Assembly (NCBI RefSeq): GCF_014203735.1
Contig: NZ_JACHJQ010000003.1
Span: 791,326-855,325 of the forward strand
Length of the DNA: 64,000 bases
Direction: 5' to 3'
Source of the DNA: Actinophytocola algeriensis
GTDB taxonomy: Bacteria; Actinomycetota; Actinomycetes; Mycobacteriales; Pseudonocardiaceae
The notes beneath the pieces are model-generated. The model searched no databases, was not told where the DNA came from, and saw nothing but the letters and a program-made list of their open reading frames with translations. Positions 52,118 to 63,672 of the stretch are shown here, piece by piece (positions within the stretch are counted from its first letter, which is position 1; every line of letters begins with the position of its first letter). The translations under genes and the position numbers were made by a program.

Positions 52118-52474
52118 GATCCTGAGTGTAATCTGGCACCTGGCAAGGCGCCATACCCCATCTGGGGGGGAGGCGGAGAGCGCAACGCTTGGGCGAAGGT
52201 CGATCGACAGGCTGCTTCAGGGTGGTTGTGCCCGCCTACCGCGGGGTCGAACCAGGGGCTGAGGTTCCACGCACTGGAGGTGCCTGGCTGCCTCGCCGGC
52301 GGCAAGGTGTTACGCCTGTGGAGAGAACTGCAGTCCCGCTGTTTGGCGCGGACCGAGCAGGGTGAGTCGACCTCAAGGGCGACTGAGACCCAAACCGAGA
52401 CCCAGCACCCCTGTGAGACGACGAACGCCCGGTGTCCATGATCACGGACACCGGGCGTTCTGCCTGTTCAGAGC
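52118..52474. promoter_or_regulatory. right-end arm-site region
   Basis: No gene. CTGAGACCC (52383-52391) and CCGAGACCC (52395-52403) repeat with the same 12-nt spacing and orientation as at the left end; a partial TGTGAGAC follows at 52412. A 15-bp perfect hairpin (52423-52437 with 52446-52460) ends the tRNA transcript before the att core. Confidence 0.55.
52423..52460 (-). terminator. tRNA-Ser(GGA) terminator carried by the element
   Basis: GAACGCCCGGTGTCC pairs with GGACACCGGGCGTTC around 8 nt. Supplies termination for the tRNA restored by integration. Confidence 0.75.
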
Positions 52475-52531
52475 GCGGAGGATGCGGGATTTGAACCCGC
52501 GAGGGCTTTAACACCCAACACGATTTCCAAT
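52475..52531. repeat. attR: 57-bp core within tRNA-Ser(GGA)
   Basis: Identical to 30003-30059. Here it continues into chromosomal DNA that completes the tRNA 5' half, so this is the functional attachment site junction. Confidence 0.93.
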
Positions 52532-52562
52532 CGTGCGCACTAGGCCACTATGCGAATCCTCC
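52476..52562 (-). tRNA. serU-like tRNA: tRNA-Ser (anticodon GGA)
   Basis: 87 nt with discriminator G. Acceptor GGAGGAT/ATCCTCC, anticodon stem CACGA/TCGTG with loop TTGGAAA (GGA, reads UCC/UCU), long variable arm, T-loop GGTTCAAATCC. Its 3' half is supplied by the integrated element. Confidence 0.95.
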
Positions 52563-52686
52563 GCCGGTGAGGGTACCGGAGGGGGTCGGGTGGGCCCAAA
52601 GCGGCTGGGTGGGGTGACCTGGGCCACACCGGAGTAACCATCTGTGGGCTGGGGCGTGTCCTGAGCATGAGATCACGGGGACCGGC

Positions 52687-53220
52687 ATGGCCGCGGACGT
52701 GAACGTGCGGCCGGTCGTGCCGCCGCCGTCGCTCGTTGCTGTGCTCGAGGAGCAGTGGATGCCGCTCGTGCGGCTGGCGGCGCTGCTGACCGGGGACGCG
52801 GACGCGGCGCGGGACGTCGTGCAGGACTGTCTCGAGGGTGTGCTTCGGCTGCGGCCGGACGTCGACGACACCGCGCACCTCGTCGCCTACCTGCGCAAGG
52901 CGGTCATCAACCGGGCGCGGTCGCGGCTGCGGCGGCAGCGGACGGTCAACCGGTACCTCATGGGGCTGACCAAACCCCGGGACGTGCCGTCCGCTGAGCG
53001 GGAGCTGCTGGCCGCCGAGCGGCACCGGGAGCTGCTGCGCCACGTCGACCTGCTGCCCGCCCGCCAGCGCGAGGTGATCGTCCTCCGCTACTACTGCGAG
53101 TTGTCCGAAGCCGAGACCGCCGCGACCCTGGGCGTTTCCGCCGGCACCGTGAAGGCCGCCGCCCACCGAGCCCTGAACACCCTGCGCCGCCGCATGAAGG
53201 ACACCAACGATGAGCACTGA
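52687..53220 (+). CDS. SigE-family ECF RNA polymerase sigma factor
   Basis: 177 aa from ATG. Region 2 (MPLVRLAALLTGDADAARDV, VQDCLEGVLRLRP) and region 4 (LPARQREVIVLRYYCELSEA, ETAATLGVSAGTVKAAAHRA) in the SigE-family arrangement. Its stop lies 11 nt inside the next gene, a coupling usual for sigma/anti-sigma pairs. Confidence 0.92.
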   Translation: MAADVNVRPVVPPPSLVAVLEEQWMPLVRLAALLTGDADAARDVVQDCLEGVLRLRPDVDDTAHLVAYLRKAVINRARSRLRRQRTVNRYLMGLTKPRDVPSAERELLAAERHRELLRHVDLLPARQREVIVLRYYCELSEAETAATLGVSAGTVKAAAHRALNTLRRRMKDTNDEH

Positions 53221-54130
53221 CCTCGAGAAGGACCTCGCCGCCGCCCTGCGGCGTCGCGCGGGCGAGGTGCCCGACGTGCCGTGCCCGCCGCTGACCGCTG
53301 CCGCGCCGACGCCGCGGCGGGGCTGGGTCATGCCGGTGACTGCCGCCGCGGCCGCGGTCGTCGGGCTGGTGGTGGCCGGTGTCGTGCTCTTGCCGGGTGA
53401 CGGTGGGCCGCAGCGGCAGGACGCCGTCGTCGGGCAGGCACCGGAGGTGTACTACTCGCGGGTGGTGAGCGGTGTGCCCGGCGAGAACCTCGCGGAAGTC
53501 GAGCTGTGGCAGGGGAAGGCACGCACGGACGCGTGGCGGCAGAAGATCGTCGGCGGCCTGAAGGTCGTGGATGGCCGGGTCGTGCCCGACAGCTCCATGA
53601 CGGTCCTGGCGCCCGAGTCGGGGGTCTGCTACCCGGCTGTGACGGCGTCCGACGAGAAGTGCACGGCGCCCGGGTCGTGGTTCAACCCGACGCTGGACTT
53701 CCTCGCGAACGCGCCACGTGACCCTGAGGCGATCGTGCAGCAGTTGCACGACGAGGCGGTCGCCGAGGAGGCGCGGCGGACCGGTCCGGGCGGCGACTTC
53801 TCGGCCGACGACAAGACGTTCTCCGCGGGGAACCTCGCCTACCTGGAGCTGAACTTCCTGCGGCGGCTGCTGACCGGCAACGGTGTGCCCGCGGACCTGG
53901 AGGTCGCGCTCGAGGAGGCGGTGAAGTTGCTGCCGGGCATCCAGACCCAGCCGGACACGGCGAACGTGCTCGGCGAGAAGGGCACCGGCTACAGCCTCCC
54001 GGACTACGAAGGCAGGCTGTTCACGGTCATCTTCGACGCGGACGGCCACTACATCGGCGCCCCGGACCAGGCCGTCGTGCACGGCTTGGCGCCGGCGCTC
54101 GGTGAGCCGCCGTCCCGGCTGATCGACTGA
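53210..54130 (+). CDS. membrane protein, probable partner of the ECF sigma factor
   Basis: 306 aa from the ATG at 53210, overlapping the sigma gene by 11 nt. N-terminal ~40 residues (LEKDLAAALRRRAGEVPDVP) in the cytoplasm, one membrane helix (~42-65), and a ~240-residue exterior domain. Probably binds and restrains the sigma factor, though no zinc anti-sigma motif is present. Confidence 0.82.
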   Translation: MSTDLEKDLAAALRRRAGEVPDVPCPPLTAAAPTPRRGWVMPVTAAAAAVVGLVVAGVVLLPGDGGPQRQDAVVGQAPEVYYSRVVSGVPGENLAEVELWQGKARTDAWRQKIVGGLKVVDGRVVPDSSMTVLAPESGVCYPAVTASDEKCTAPGSWFNPTLDFLANAPRDPEAIVQQLHDEAVAEEARRTGPGGDFSADDKTFSAGNLAYLELNFLRRLLTGNGVPADLEVALEEAVKLLPGIQTQPDTANVLGEKGTGYSLPDYEGRLFTVIFDADGHYIGAPDQAVVHGLAPALGEPPSRLID

Positions 54131-54507
54131 CGGCGGGCGGTCCGGGCGGCGCGCAGCGTCAGGTAGCGCTGCTCGGGCACGCTCGTGGTGCGGCTCGCGG
54201 CGATCCGGTACTCCTCGGCCGCCGCGGTGTGGTCGTCGGCCATCTCCAGCAGGTGCGCGCGGACCGCGTGAGCCGGTGGTGGCCCGCGATCCGCTTGTCG
54301 GCGGCGATGGTGGTGAGCAGGTCGAGCCCGGCGGCCGGGCCGTGGATCATCGCGAACGCGACGGCGTGGTTGAGCGCGACCATCAGGTTCTCTGAGATGC
54401 CGCGCAGCACCCCGTACAGGGCGAGGAGCTGCGGCCAGTCGGTGTCGTCGGCGGTCTTCGCCTCGTCGTGGACGGCGTTGACCGCGGCCTGGTCCCAGCG
54501 CGCCCCC
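54131..54507 (-). pseudogene. remnant of a SigJ/DUF6596-type sigma factor (C-terminal part)
   Basis: Reading the minus strand gives NAVHDEAKTADDTDWPQLLA, then NLMVALNHAVAFAMIHGPAA and DKRIAGHHRL, the C-terminal domain of large ECF sigma factors. After HHRL a one-base deletion near 54270 shifts the frame, and the match resumes with AVRAHLLEMADDHTAAAEEY and TSVPEQRYLTLRAAR. The N-terminal two thirds is missing; the 5' break point coincides with the G-rich repeat at 54502. Confidence 0.75.
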
Positions 54508-54530
54508 GGGGCAGGGTGGGGGTTGGGTAC
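54502..54530 (+). repeat. G-rich 29-nt repeat, copy 2
   Basis: 28 of 29 bases identical to 19834-19862. It abuts the 5' break of the sigma-factor remnant; ~100 further non-coding bases run to the geosmin synthase stop at 54634, with only weak further similarity to copy 1. Confidence 0.7.
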
Positions 54531-54633
54531 CGGCCGGTTTCGGTTCGGGGGTTGCTGTTCACCACTCTACGTGGCCGTAGGTCGTGCCCTTTCGGTACTG
54601 CGTCACCCCAGCTGCCGTCCAGCGCGACCACGT

Positions 54634-57309
<2,676 letters not shown>

Positions 57310-57395
57310 GGACCCCACGCACCCGTCAGAGCTCGCTTATCCTTGCTGCCTTCCGGCCCTGGGGAGGTTCACGAGATGAACGCCGCATGGGGTCC
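57310..57395 (-). ncRNA. ffs: SRP RNA (4.5S/scRNA-like, small bacterial type)
   Basis: The minus strand carries the conserved apical hairpin (CAGGGCCGGAAGGCAGCAAG, with the GGAA tetraloop and symmetric loop) and closing stems GGACCCCATGC with GCGTGGGGTCC. Binds Ffh for co-translational targeting. Location beside dnaX is typical of actinobacteria. Confidence 0.9.
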
Positions 57396-57458
57396 GCGTT
57401 CAGTGTACCGGGCGGCCTTGGGGGCCGGCCTGTCGGTGGTGGCGGGTATGGTCCTGGC

Positions 57459-59489
57459 GTGGCGCTCGCCCTTTACCGCAAGTACCGGCCGGCTACCTTC
57501 GCCGAGGTCGTCGGGCAGGAACACGTCACCGATCCGCTTCGGACGGCGCTGGCCGCGAAGCGGGTGAACCACGCCTACCTGTTCTCCGGGCCGCGTGGGT
57601 GTGGCAAGACGTCGTCCGCCCGGATTCTTGCCCGTTCGCTGAACTGTGAGCAGGGGCCGACGCCGGATCCGTGCGGCGAGTGTGACTCGTGCATCTCGCT
57701 GGCGCCCGAGGGGCCGGGCAACGTCGATGTGGTGGAGCTGGACGCCGCCAGTCACGGTGGTGTGGACGACGCCCGTGAGCTGCGGGACCGCGCGTTCTAC
57801 GCACCGGCGTCGTCGCGTTATCGGGTGTTCATCATCGATGAGGCGCACATGGTCACCACGCAGGGTTTCAACGCTCTGCTGAAGATCGTGGAGGAGCCGC
57901 CGGAGCACCTCGTCTTCATCTTCGCGACGACCGAGCCGGAGAAGGTGCTGGGGACGATCCGGTCCCGGACGCACCACTACCCGTTCCGGTTGATCCCGCC
58001 GAGCGCGATGCGGGAGCTGCTCGAACGGAACGTCGCCGACGAGGGCGCCACTGTCGCTCCTCCGGTGTATCCGCTGGTCATCCGGGCTGGTGGGGGGTCG
58101 GCCCGGGACACGCAGTCGATCCTTGACCAGTTGCTGGCCGGGGCGGGAGCCGAGGGCGTCACGTATGAGCGTGCGGTCGCCCTGCTCGGGGTCACCGACG
58201 TCGCGTTGATCGACGACATGGTCGACGGGCTCGCCGCCGACGACGCGGCCGCCGTGTACGGGACCGTGGACAGGCTGGTGGACGCCGGGCACGACCCCCG
58301 GCGGTTCGCTTCCGACCTGCTCGACCGGCTGCGTGACCTGGTGTTGCTGCGTGCGGTGCCCGACGCCGGGGCGCGTGGGCTGGTGGCGGTGCCCGGGGAC
58401 GAGCTGGAGCGCATGCAGGAGCAGGCGCAGCGGCTCGGGCCCGCCACGTTGACGCGGTACGCGGAGATCGTGCACACCGGGTTGATCGACATGCGTGGCG
58501 CCACCGCGCCTCGGCTGCTGCTCGAGTTGCTGTGCGCGCGGATGTTGCTGCCGGGTGCGGTGCCCACCGACGCGGCCGCCGACTCGGCGGTGCTCCAGCG
58601 GCTCGAGCGCATGGAGCGGCGGGTGACCGCCGGGCAGACGGCCGCGGCACCCGCGCCCGCCCAGGCTCCGCCCGCCGCACCGCAGGCGGCCCCCGCGCCA
58701 CAGGCGGCCCCCGCCACACCGGCACAGGCCGCACCGGCACCTGCCGCGCCGCCGCCCGCCGAGTGGCCAGAGGCTCGGACGCCCGCCGCGAGTCAGCCCG
58801 CTCCTACGCCCGCCGACCGGGCACCGGTGGCGCCGCCGCCTCCGGTCACCACCTCGGCACCGGCACCCGCGCCCGCGGCTGCCCCCGCGCCCGCGCCCGC
58901 CGCGAGTGGGGCCATCGACGCGACCGCGGTGCGCAGGCTGTGGTCGGAGCTGCTCGGTGCGGTTCGCAAGAACAGCCGCAGCACCGAGGCCATGCTGACC
59001 AACGCGACCGTGCAGTCCATCGAGGGCGACACGGTCACGATCGCGCACACCGCTGCGCCGCTGGCCCGGCGGCTGGGTGAGCCACGCAACGTGGACGCCA
59101 TCGCCAAGGCGCTCGGAGAGGTGCTCGGCGGGCAGTGGCAGGTCAAGTGCGTGCACGCCGCGCAGAACACCGCCACCCAGTCGGTGCAGCAGAAGCCGCG
59201 CAACGATCCGCCCACGTTCACGCGGCCCAACCAGCCCGCCGCCGCGCCGCAGCAACAGCAACCGGCGCCGCAACAGCACCAGGAACCGCCGCCGCCCCGG
59301 CCCGCCGTGCCGGCTCCGCCGCCGCCCGCTGACGAGCCACCGCTGCCGGAGCCACCGGACGACGACTACTACGAGGACGACGGCGTCCCGACGACCGCCG
59401 CGCCGCCCGAGCCGGAGAGCAACCCGGAAGAGGACATGGTCAAGCTCCTCACCGACAAGCTCGGTGCGCGCCCGATCATCAAGCGCTAG
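57459..59489 (+). CDS. dnaX: DNA polymerase III subunits gamma and tau
   Basis: 676 aa from the GTG at 57459. Walker [10 protein letters not shown] (~47), Cys4 zinc module ([17 protein letters not shown]), DEAH-like [10 protein letters not shown], and [19 protein letters not shown] typify the clamp-loader motor. The middle is Ala/Pro-rich (~400-500) and the C-terminus binds the alpha subunit. No obvious programmed frameshift signal. Stop overlaps the convergent amidase stop region by four nt. Confidence 0.96.
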   Translation: MALALYRKYRPATFAEVVGQEHVTDPLRTALAAKRVNHAYLFSGPRGCGKTSSARILARSLNCEQGPTPDPCGECDSCISLAPEGPGNVDVVELDAASHGGVDDARELRDRAFYAPASSRYRVFIIDEAHMVTTQGFNALLKIVEEPPEHLVFIFATTEPEKVLGTIRSRTHHYPFRLIPPSAMRELLERNVADEGATVAPPVYPLVIRAGGGSARDTQSILDQLLAGAGAEGVTYERAVALLGVTDVALIDDMVDGLAADDAAAVYGTVDRLVDAGHDPRRFASDLLDRLRDLVLLRAVPDAGARGLVAVPGDELERMQEQAQRLGPATLTRYAEIVHTGLIDMRGATAPRLLLELLCARMLLPGAVPTDAAADSAVLQRLERMERRVTAGQTAAAPAPAQAPPAAPQAAPAPQAAPATPAQAAPAPAAPPPAEWPEARTPAASQPAPTPADRAPVAPPPPVTTSAPAPAPAAAPAPAPAASGAIDATAVRRLWSELLGAVRKNSRSTEAMLTNATVQSIEGDTVTIAHTAAPLARRLGEPRNVDAIAKALGEVLGGQWQVKCVHAAQNTATQSVQQKPRNDPPTFTRPNQPAAAPQQQQPAPQQHQEPPPPRPAVPAPPPPADEPPLPEPPDDDYYEDDGVPTTAAPPEPESNPEEDMVKLLTDKLGARPIIKR

Positions 59490-60328
59490 TTCAGGTACGC
59501 CAGGACCCCGGCCGCGATGGCCGTCGCGTACGACGCCCGGCCGTCCGGGGTGCTGAACGCGGCCGCCTCGGTGGCGTTGCGCATGTTGCCGCACTCCACG
59601 AGCACCGCGGGGCGCTCCGACAGGTTGAGACCGCCCAGGTCGTCACGGGGCGACAGGCCCGCCGACCCGATGTAGGTGGACGTCGCGAAACCCTTGGCCA
59701 CCAACGTGTCCCGCATGGTCGTGGCCAGGCGCATGGACGGCTCGCCCTGCGCGTCGTTCAGCGGCGGGGCCGAGTAGGCGATGTGGAAGCCGTGCGCGGA
59801 CGGGTTCGTCGAGCCGTCCGCGTGGATCGACACGACGGCCGCCGCGCCCGACTCGTTGCCGATGGCCGCGCGGCGGTCGACGCACGGGCCGACGCCGTCG
59901 TCGTCCGGCCTGGTCAGCACGACCCGCACGCCCTGCGCGGTGAGCTGGTCGCGGACCCGCACCGCCACGTCCCACGTGAACGCGTGCTCCGGGTAGCCGG
60001 CGTTGGTGGCGGTGCCGGTCGTGTTGCAGGCCTTCACGCGGCCGCGGCCTGCGGGGACCTGGCGGTTGATCTCGCCGGGGTTCGCCGCGTTCGCGCCGTT
60101 GTGGCCGGGGTCGAGGACCACCACCGGTGCGGGCTTCCCGGGTGGCGCCGTCGTGGCCGGCGCAGTGGTGGTGGTCGTCGTCGTGGTGACCGGCGGCGGT
60201 GGCGACGTCGTGGTCGTGCTGGCGGAGGTGACCGTCGTGGTCGTCGTCGTGGACGGGGCGGCCGGTGGCTGGTCGCCGCACGCGGCGAGCGCCAGCAGGG
60301 CGATCACCGCGAGTACAGGTCTCCGCAC
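59486..60328 (-). CDS. N-acetylmuramoyl-L-alanine amidase lipoprotein
   Basis: 280 aa from the GTG at 60328 (AGGG eight bases before; another GTG at 60337). Lipoprotein signal with lipobox LAAC, a Thr/Pro-rich spacer, then Amidase_3 with zinc His/Glu at [26 protein letters not shown] and the catalytic Glu in LVECGNMRN. Cleaves peptide stems from MurNAc on the cell surface. Convergent with dnaX. Confidence 0.92.
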   Translation of the reverse strand: MRRPVLAVIALLALAACGDQPPAAPSTTTTTTVTSASTTTTSPPPPVTTTTTTTTAPATTAPPGKPAPVVVLDPGHNGANAANPGEINRQVPAGRGRVKACNTTGTATNAGYPEHAFTWDVAVRVRDQLTAQGVRVVLTRPDDDGVGPCVDRRAAIGNESGAAAVVSIHADGSTNPSAHGFHIAYSAPPLNDAQGEPSMRLATTMRDTLVAKGFATSTYIGSAGLSPRDDLGGLNLSERPAVLVECGNMRNATEAAAFSTPDGRASYATAIAAGVLAYLN

Positions 60329-60388
60329 GGCGCTCACCCTGCCACAGGGAAGCGCGACTACGCTGGGAGCAACCGACGAGAGGACACC

Positions 60389-60727
60389 ATGGTGCAACCC
60401 GGTGGTGGCATGCCCGACATGCAGCAGATCCTGCAGCAGGCGCAGAAGATGCAGGAACAGCTCATGTCCGCGCAGGAGGAGCTGGCCAACGCGGAGGCGA
60501 CCGGCTCGGCCGGCGGTGGTCTCGTCACGGCGGTCGTGTCCGGTTCCGGTGAGCTGAAGTCCCTCACGATCGACCCGAAGGTCGTCGACCCGGACGACGT
60601 GGAGACGCTGGCCGACCTGGTGGTCGCCGCGGTCCGCGACGCGAGTGGCAAGGCGCAGCAGCTGGCCGCCGACGCGATGGGGCCGCTCGCGGGTGGCATG
60701 GGCGGGCTCGGCCTGCCCGGTATGTGA
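60389..60727 (+). CDS. ybaB: YbaB/EbfC nucleoid-associated protein
   Basis: 112 aa from the ATG at 60389 (GAGAGGACACC upstream). [20 protein letters not shown] coiled coil, then [20 protein letters not shown] and [17 protein letters not shown]. Gene order ybaB-recR is conserved in bacteria. Eight-base gap before recR. Confidence 0.93.
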   Translation: MVQPGGGMPDMQQILQQAQKMQEQLMSAQEELANAEATGSAGGGLVTAVVSGSGELKSLTIDPKVVDPDDVETLADLVVAAVRDASGKAQQLAADAMGPLAGGMGGLGLPGM

Positions 60728-60734
60728 TCCCGGC

Positions 60735-61331
60735 ATGTACGAGGGACCGGTCCAGGACCTGATCGACGAGCTGGGGCGACTCCCCGGCGTCGGTCCGAAG
60801 AGCGCGCAGCGCATCGCGTTCCACCTGCTCGGCGCCGACCCCGCCGACATCGCCCGGCTGCAGCTCGCGCTGCAGAAGGTGAAGGAGGGCGTGGTCTTCT
60901 GCGACATCTGCGGCAACGTCTCCGAGGAGCCGACCTGCCGCATCTGCCGCGACGCGCGCCGCGACCCGTCCGCGGTGTGCGTGGTCGAGGAGCCCAAGGA
61001 CGTCCTGGCCATCGAGAAGACCCGCGAGTTCAAGGGCCGCTACCACGTGCTGGGTGGCGCCCTGGACCCGTTGTCCGGCATCGGTCCCGACCAGCTGCGG
61101 GTGCGTGAGCTGCTGCAGCGCATCGGCGGGCAGGAGATCACCGAGGTCATCCTGGCGACCGACCCGAACACCGAGGGCGAGGCGACCGCCACCTACCTGG
61201 TGCGGATGCTGCGCGACTTCCCCGGACTCACGGTCACCCGGCTCGCGTCGGGCCTGCCGATGGGCGGCGACCTCGAGTTCGCCGACGAGCTGACGCTGGG
61301 CCGGGCGCTGACCGGGCGTCGCGCGGTCTGA
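60735..61331 (+). CDS. recR: recombination mediator RecR
   Basis: 198 aa from the ATG at 60735. HhH ([20 protein letters not shown]), Cys4 zinc ([16 protein letters not shown]), and Toprim domain ([14 protein letters not shown] to [19 protein letters not shown]). Acts with RecF/RecO in loading RecA at gaps. Follows ybaB in the same operon. Confidence 0.96.
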   Translation: MYEGPVQDLIDELGRLPGVGPKSAQRIAFHLLGADPADIARLQLALQKVKEGVVFCDICGNVSEEPTCRICRDARRDPSAVCVVEEPKDVLAIEKTREFKGRYHVLGGALDPLSGIGPDQLRVRELLQRIGGQEITEVILATDPNTEGEATATYLVRMLRDFPGLTVTRLASGLPMGGDLEFADELTLGRALTGRRAV

Positions 61332-61355
61332 GCGGAGCGAACAGCGGAGCGAGCG

Positions 61356-61871
61356 TTGGATCACCGTGTGCGGCCGCCGCGCCTCGGCCGCACCACGTTG
61401 ATCGCGGTCGACGGGCCGTCCGGTTCCGGCAAGACCCACTACGCGGCACGGCTGGCGGCAGAGCTTGGCGCGACGGTCGTGAGCACCGACGACTTCGCGA
61501 CCTGGGAACAGCCCGTGTCGTGGTGGCCACGCCTGGTACAAGACGTCCTCATTCCCATAAAACTGGGAAAAACCGCCACCTATCGGCGGACGGAGTGGGC
61601 GGACGGCAAGCCCTTCCTCGGCGCGGAACGCCGGATCGAAGTACCGGAAGTGCTGGTCATCGAGGGTGTTTCGGCCGGTCGCGGATCGATCTCCGACACG
61701 CTGTCCCTGCTGGTCTGGTGTGAGCTTCCTGACGAGACCACTCGACTGGAACGGGCGGTGGCCCGGGACGGGGAACAGGTCAGGAAACACCTGCTGACCT
61801 GGCAGGCGTTTGAGCGCGGCTGGTTCGCGGTGGACCAGACCAAAGCGCGTGCGGACGTGGTGAACAGCTGA
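61356..61871 (+). CDS. uridine kinase-like P-loop protein
   Basis: 171 aa from a TTG at 61356 with GGAG six bases before; a GTG at 61368 lacks suitable spacing. Walker A VDGPSGSGKTHYA, then TDDFATWEQP, VLVIEGVSAG and an RDGEQVRKHLLTWQ helix as in (d)NMP and uridine kinases. Small-molecule kinase of undefined substrate. 25 nt after recR. Confidence 0.75.
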   Translation: MDHRVRPPRLGRTTLIAVDGPSGSGKTHYAARLAAELGATVVSTDDFATWEQPVSWWPRLVQDVLIPIKLGKTATYRRTEWADGKPFLGAERRIEVPEVLVIEGVSAGRGSISDTLSLLVWCELPDETTRLERAVARDGEQVRKHLLTWQAFERGWFAVDQTKARADVVNS

Positions 61872-61971
61872 TCGGATACCGAGTCGTTACAGAGCAGGAC
61901 TTCACGTCCGAGCACCCCGAGGGGATAAGGTCGGCGACCAAAGTGTGAGACACAACCCTCTGAGGTGCGTA

Positions 61972-63636
61972 ATGGTCAACCCCCGCACGGTCCGCTTGGC
62001 GGCACTCGGCTTCGCCGCCGCTGTCGCGCTGACCGCGTGCGCTGAATCCCAGCGCGACTCCCAGGACGAAGGTGGCGGCCAGACCGGCGGCACACTGACC
62101 TTCGCGACCGAGGGTGCGCCGAAGCTGTTCGACCCCTTCTTCGCCACCGACGGTGCCACCTTCCGCACCTCACAGCAGATCTTCGAGGGTCTGATCGAGT
62201 TCAAGGCAGGCACCGCCGATGCCGAGCCCGCGCTGGCGACCAAGTGGGACCACAGCGAGGACGGCCTCACCTGGAACTTCGAGCTCCGCGAGGGCGTGAA
62301 GTTCCACGACGGCTCCGAGTTCAACGCCGAGGCCGTCTGCGCCAACTTCGACCGCTGGTACAACCAGAAGGGCGCGGGCCAGAGCCCGGCCGTGTCCGGC
62401 TACTGGCAGGACAACTTCGGTGGCTTCTCCGACGGTGCGACCCCGTCGCTGTTCAAGTCGTGCGTCGCGGAGGGCAACAAGGCCGTCGTGACGCTGACCC
62501 GCTCCACCTCGAAGTTCCCGGACATCCTGGGCCTGCCGTCGTTCGCGATGCAGAGCCCGACGGCGCTCGAGCAGTACAAGGCCGACGACGTCCAGGCGCA
62601 GGGTGACTCGTTCGTGTACCCCGAGTACGCGACCGACCACCCGACCGGCACCGGCGCGTTCAAGTTCTCGAAGTACGACGAGGCGAACGGCACCGTCGAG
62701 CTGGTCCGCAACGAGGACTACTGGGGCGAGAAGGCCAAGCTGGACAAGCTGATCCTGCGCGCCATCCCGGACGAGACCGCCCGCAAGCAGGCGCTGCAGT
62801 CCGGTGACGTCGACGGCTACGACCTCCCGTCGCCCGCCGACTGGCAGGGCCTCAAGGACGACGGCTACAACGTCATGATCCGCCCGGCGTTCAACGTCTT
62901 CTACCTGGGCATCGGCCAGAAGAACGTGCCCGCGCTGCGCGACCTGAAGGTCCGCCAGGCGATCGCCCACGCGATCGACCGCGAGGGCCTGGTCAAGCAG
63001 CAGCTGCCCGAGGGTTCCGAGGTCGCGGAGAACTTCTACCCGAAGACGGTCGACGGCTGGACCGACGACGTCGAGAAGTACGACTACGACCCGGAGAAGG
63101 CCAAGCAGCTGCTCGCCGACGCGGGCCAGTCGAACCTGACGGTCAACATCTACTGGCCGACCGAGGTCACCCGTCCGTACATGCCGAACCCGCAGGACAT
63201 GTTCGGCTTCATCCGGGGCAACCTGGAGGCCGTCGGCATCAAGCTGAACGTGGTCAGCAAGCCGTGGAACGGTGGCTACCTGGAGGACGTGGACTCCGGC
63301 AAGGCCGACCTGTTCCTGCTCGGCTGGAACGGTGACTACAACACGGCGGACAACTTCATCGGCAACTTCTTCTCCGACCCGAACAACCGCTTCGGCACCG
63401 GCAACTCGCCGTGGGGCGCGACGTTGTCCCAGGAGATCCAGGCCGCCGACTCGGAGCCCGACGAGGAGAAGCGCAACGGCATGTACGAGGAGCTGAACAA
63501 GAAGCTGAAGGCGGAGTACCTGCCTGCCATCCCGATCTCGCACGGTCCGCCTGCGATCGTCGTCGCCGAGAACGTGAAGGGGCTGGTCGCCAGCCCGCTC
63601 ACCGACGAGCGCTTCGACTCCGTCAGCCTCGGCTGA
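61972..63636 (+). CDS. ABC importer substrate-binding lipoprotein (SBP family 5, peptide type)
   Basis: 554 aa from the ATG at 61972 (GAGG upstream). Lipobox LTAC at ~22. Family-5 markers: TLTFATEGAPKLFDPF, GLTWNFELREGVKFHDG, DVDGYDLPSP, LRDLKVRQAIAHAIDREGLV and LFLLGWNGDYN. Binds oligopeptides, nickel or similar outside the membrane and passes them to the permease downstream. First gene of the importer operon. Confidence 0.95.
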   Translation: MVNPRTVRLAALGFAAAVALTACAESQRDSQDEGGGQTGGTLTFATEGAPKLFDPFFATDGATFRTSQQIFEGLIEFKAGTADAEPALATKWDHSEDGLTWNFELREGVKFHDGSEFNAEAVCANFDRWYNQKGAGQSPAVSGYWQDNFGGFSDGATPSLFKSCVAEGNKAVVTLTRSTSKFPDILGLPSFAMQSPTALEQYKADDVQAQGDSFVYPEYATDHPTGTGAFKFSKYDEANGTVELVRNEDYWGEKAKLDKLILRAIPDETARKQALQSGDVDGYDLPSPADWQGLKDDGYNVMIRPAFNVFYLGIGQKNVPALRDLKVRQAIAHAIDREGLVKQQLPEGSEVAENFYPKTVDGWTDDVEKYDYDPEKAKQLLADAGQSNLTVNIYWPTEVTRPYMPNPQDMFGFIRGNLEAVGIKLNVVSKPWNGGYLEDVDSGKADLFLLGWNGDYNTADNFIGNFFSDPNNRFGTGNSPWGATLSQEIQAADSEPDEEKRNGMYEELNKKLKAEYLPAIPISHGPPAIVVAENVKGLVASPLTDERFDSVSLG

Positions 63637-63672
63637 CGAAGTCCAGCTCCCACCACCACAGGACAAAGTTAG

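Larger units (their letters stand above)
30003..52531. mobile_element. actinomycete integrative and conjugative element (AICE), ~22.5 kb, in tRNA-Ser(GGA)
   Basis: Bounded by a 57-bp exact direct repeat (30003-30059 and 52475-52531) that equals the 3' half of tRNA-Ser(GGA). The tRNA is intact at the right end, restored by the element's copy. Inside are a tyrosine integrase and xis at the int-proximal right side, prim-pol and RecA-fold ATPase for replication, an FtsK/TraB translocase with membrane helper for double-strand DNA transfer, a GntR-type regulator, and cargo: type I restriction-modification, XRE/DUF397, a phosphotransferase-fold gene, and three right-end genes. No pilus or type IV secretion genes, as expected for AICEs. 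Confidence 0.92.

Noticed and set aside
57459-59489. Programmed frameshift in dnaX
   Set aside because: No A-rich slippery heptamer or following stem is visible in the region where E. coli gamma terminates.
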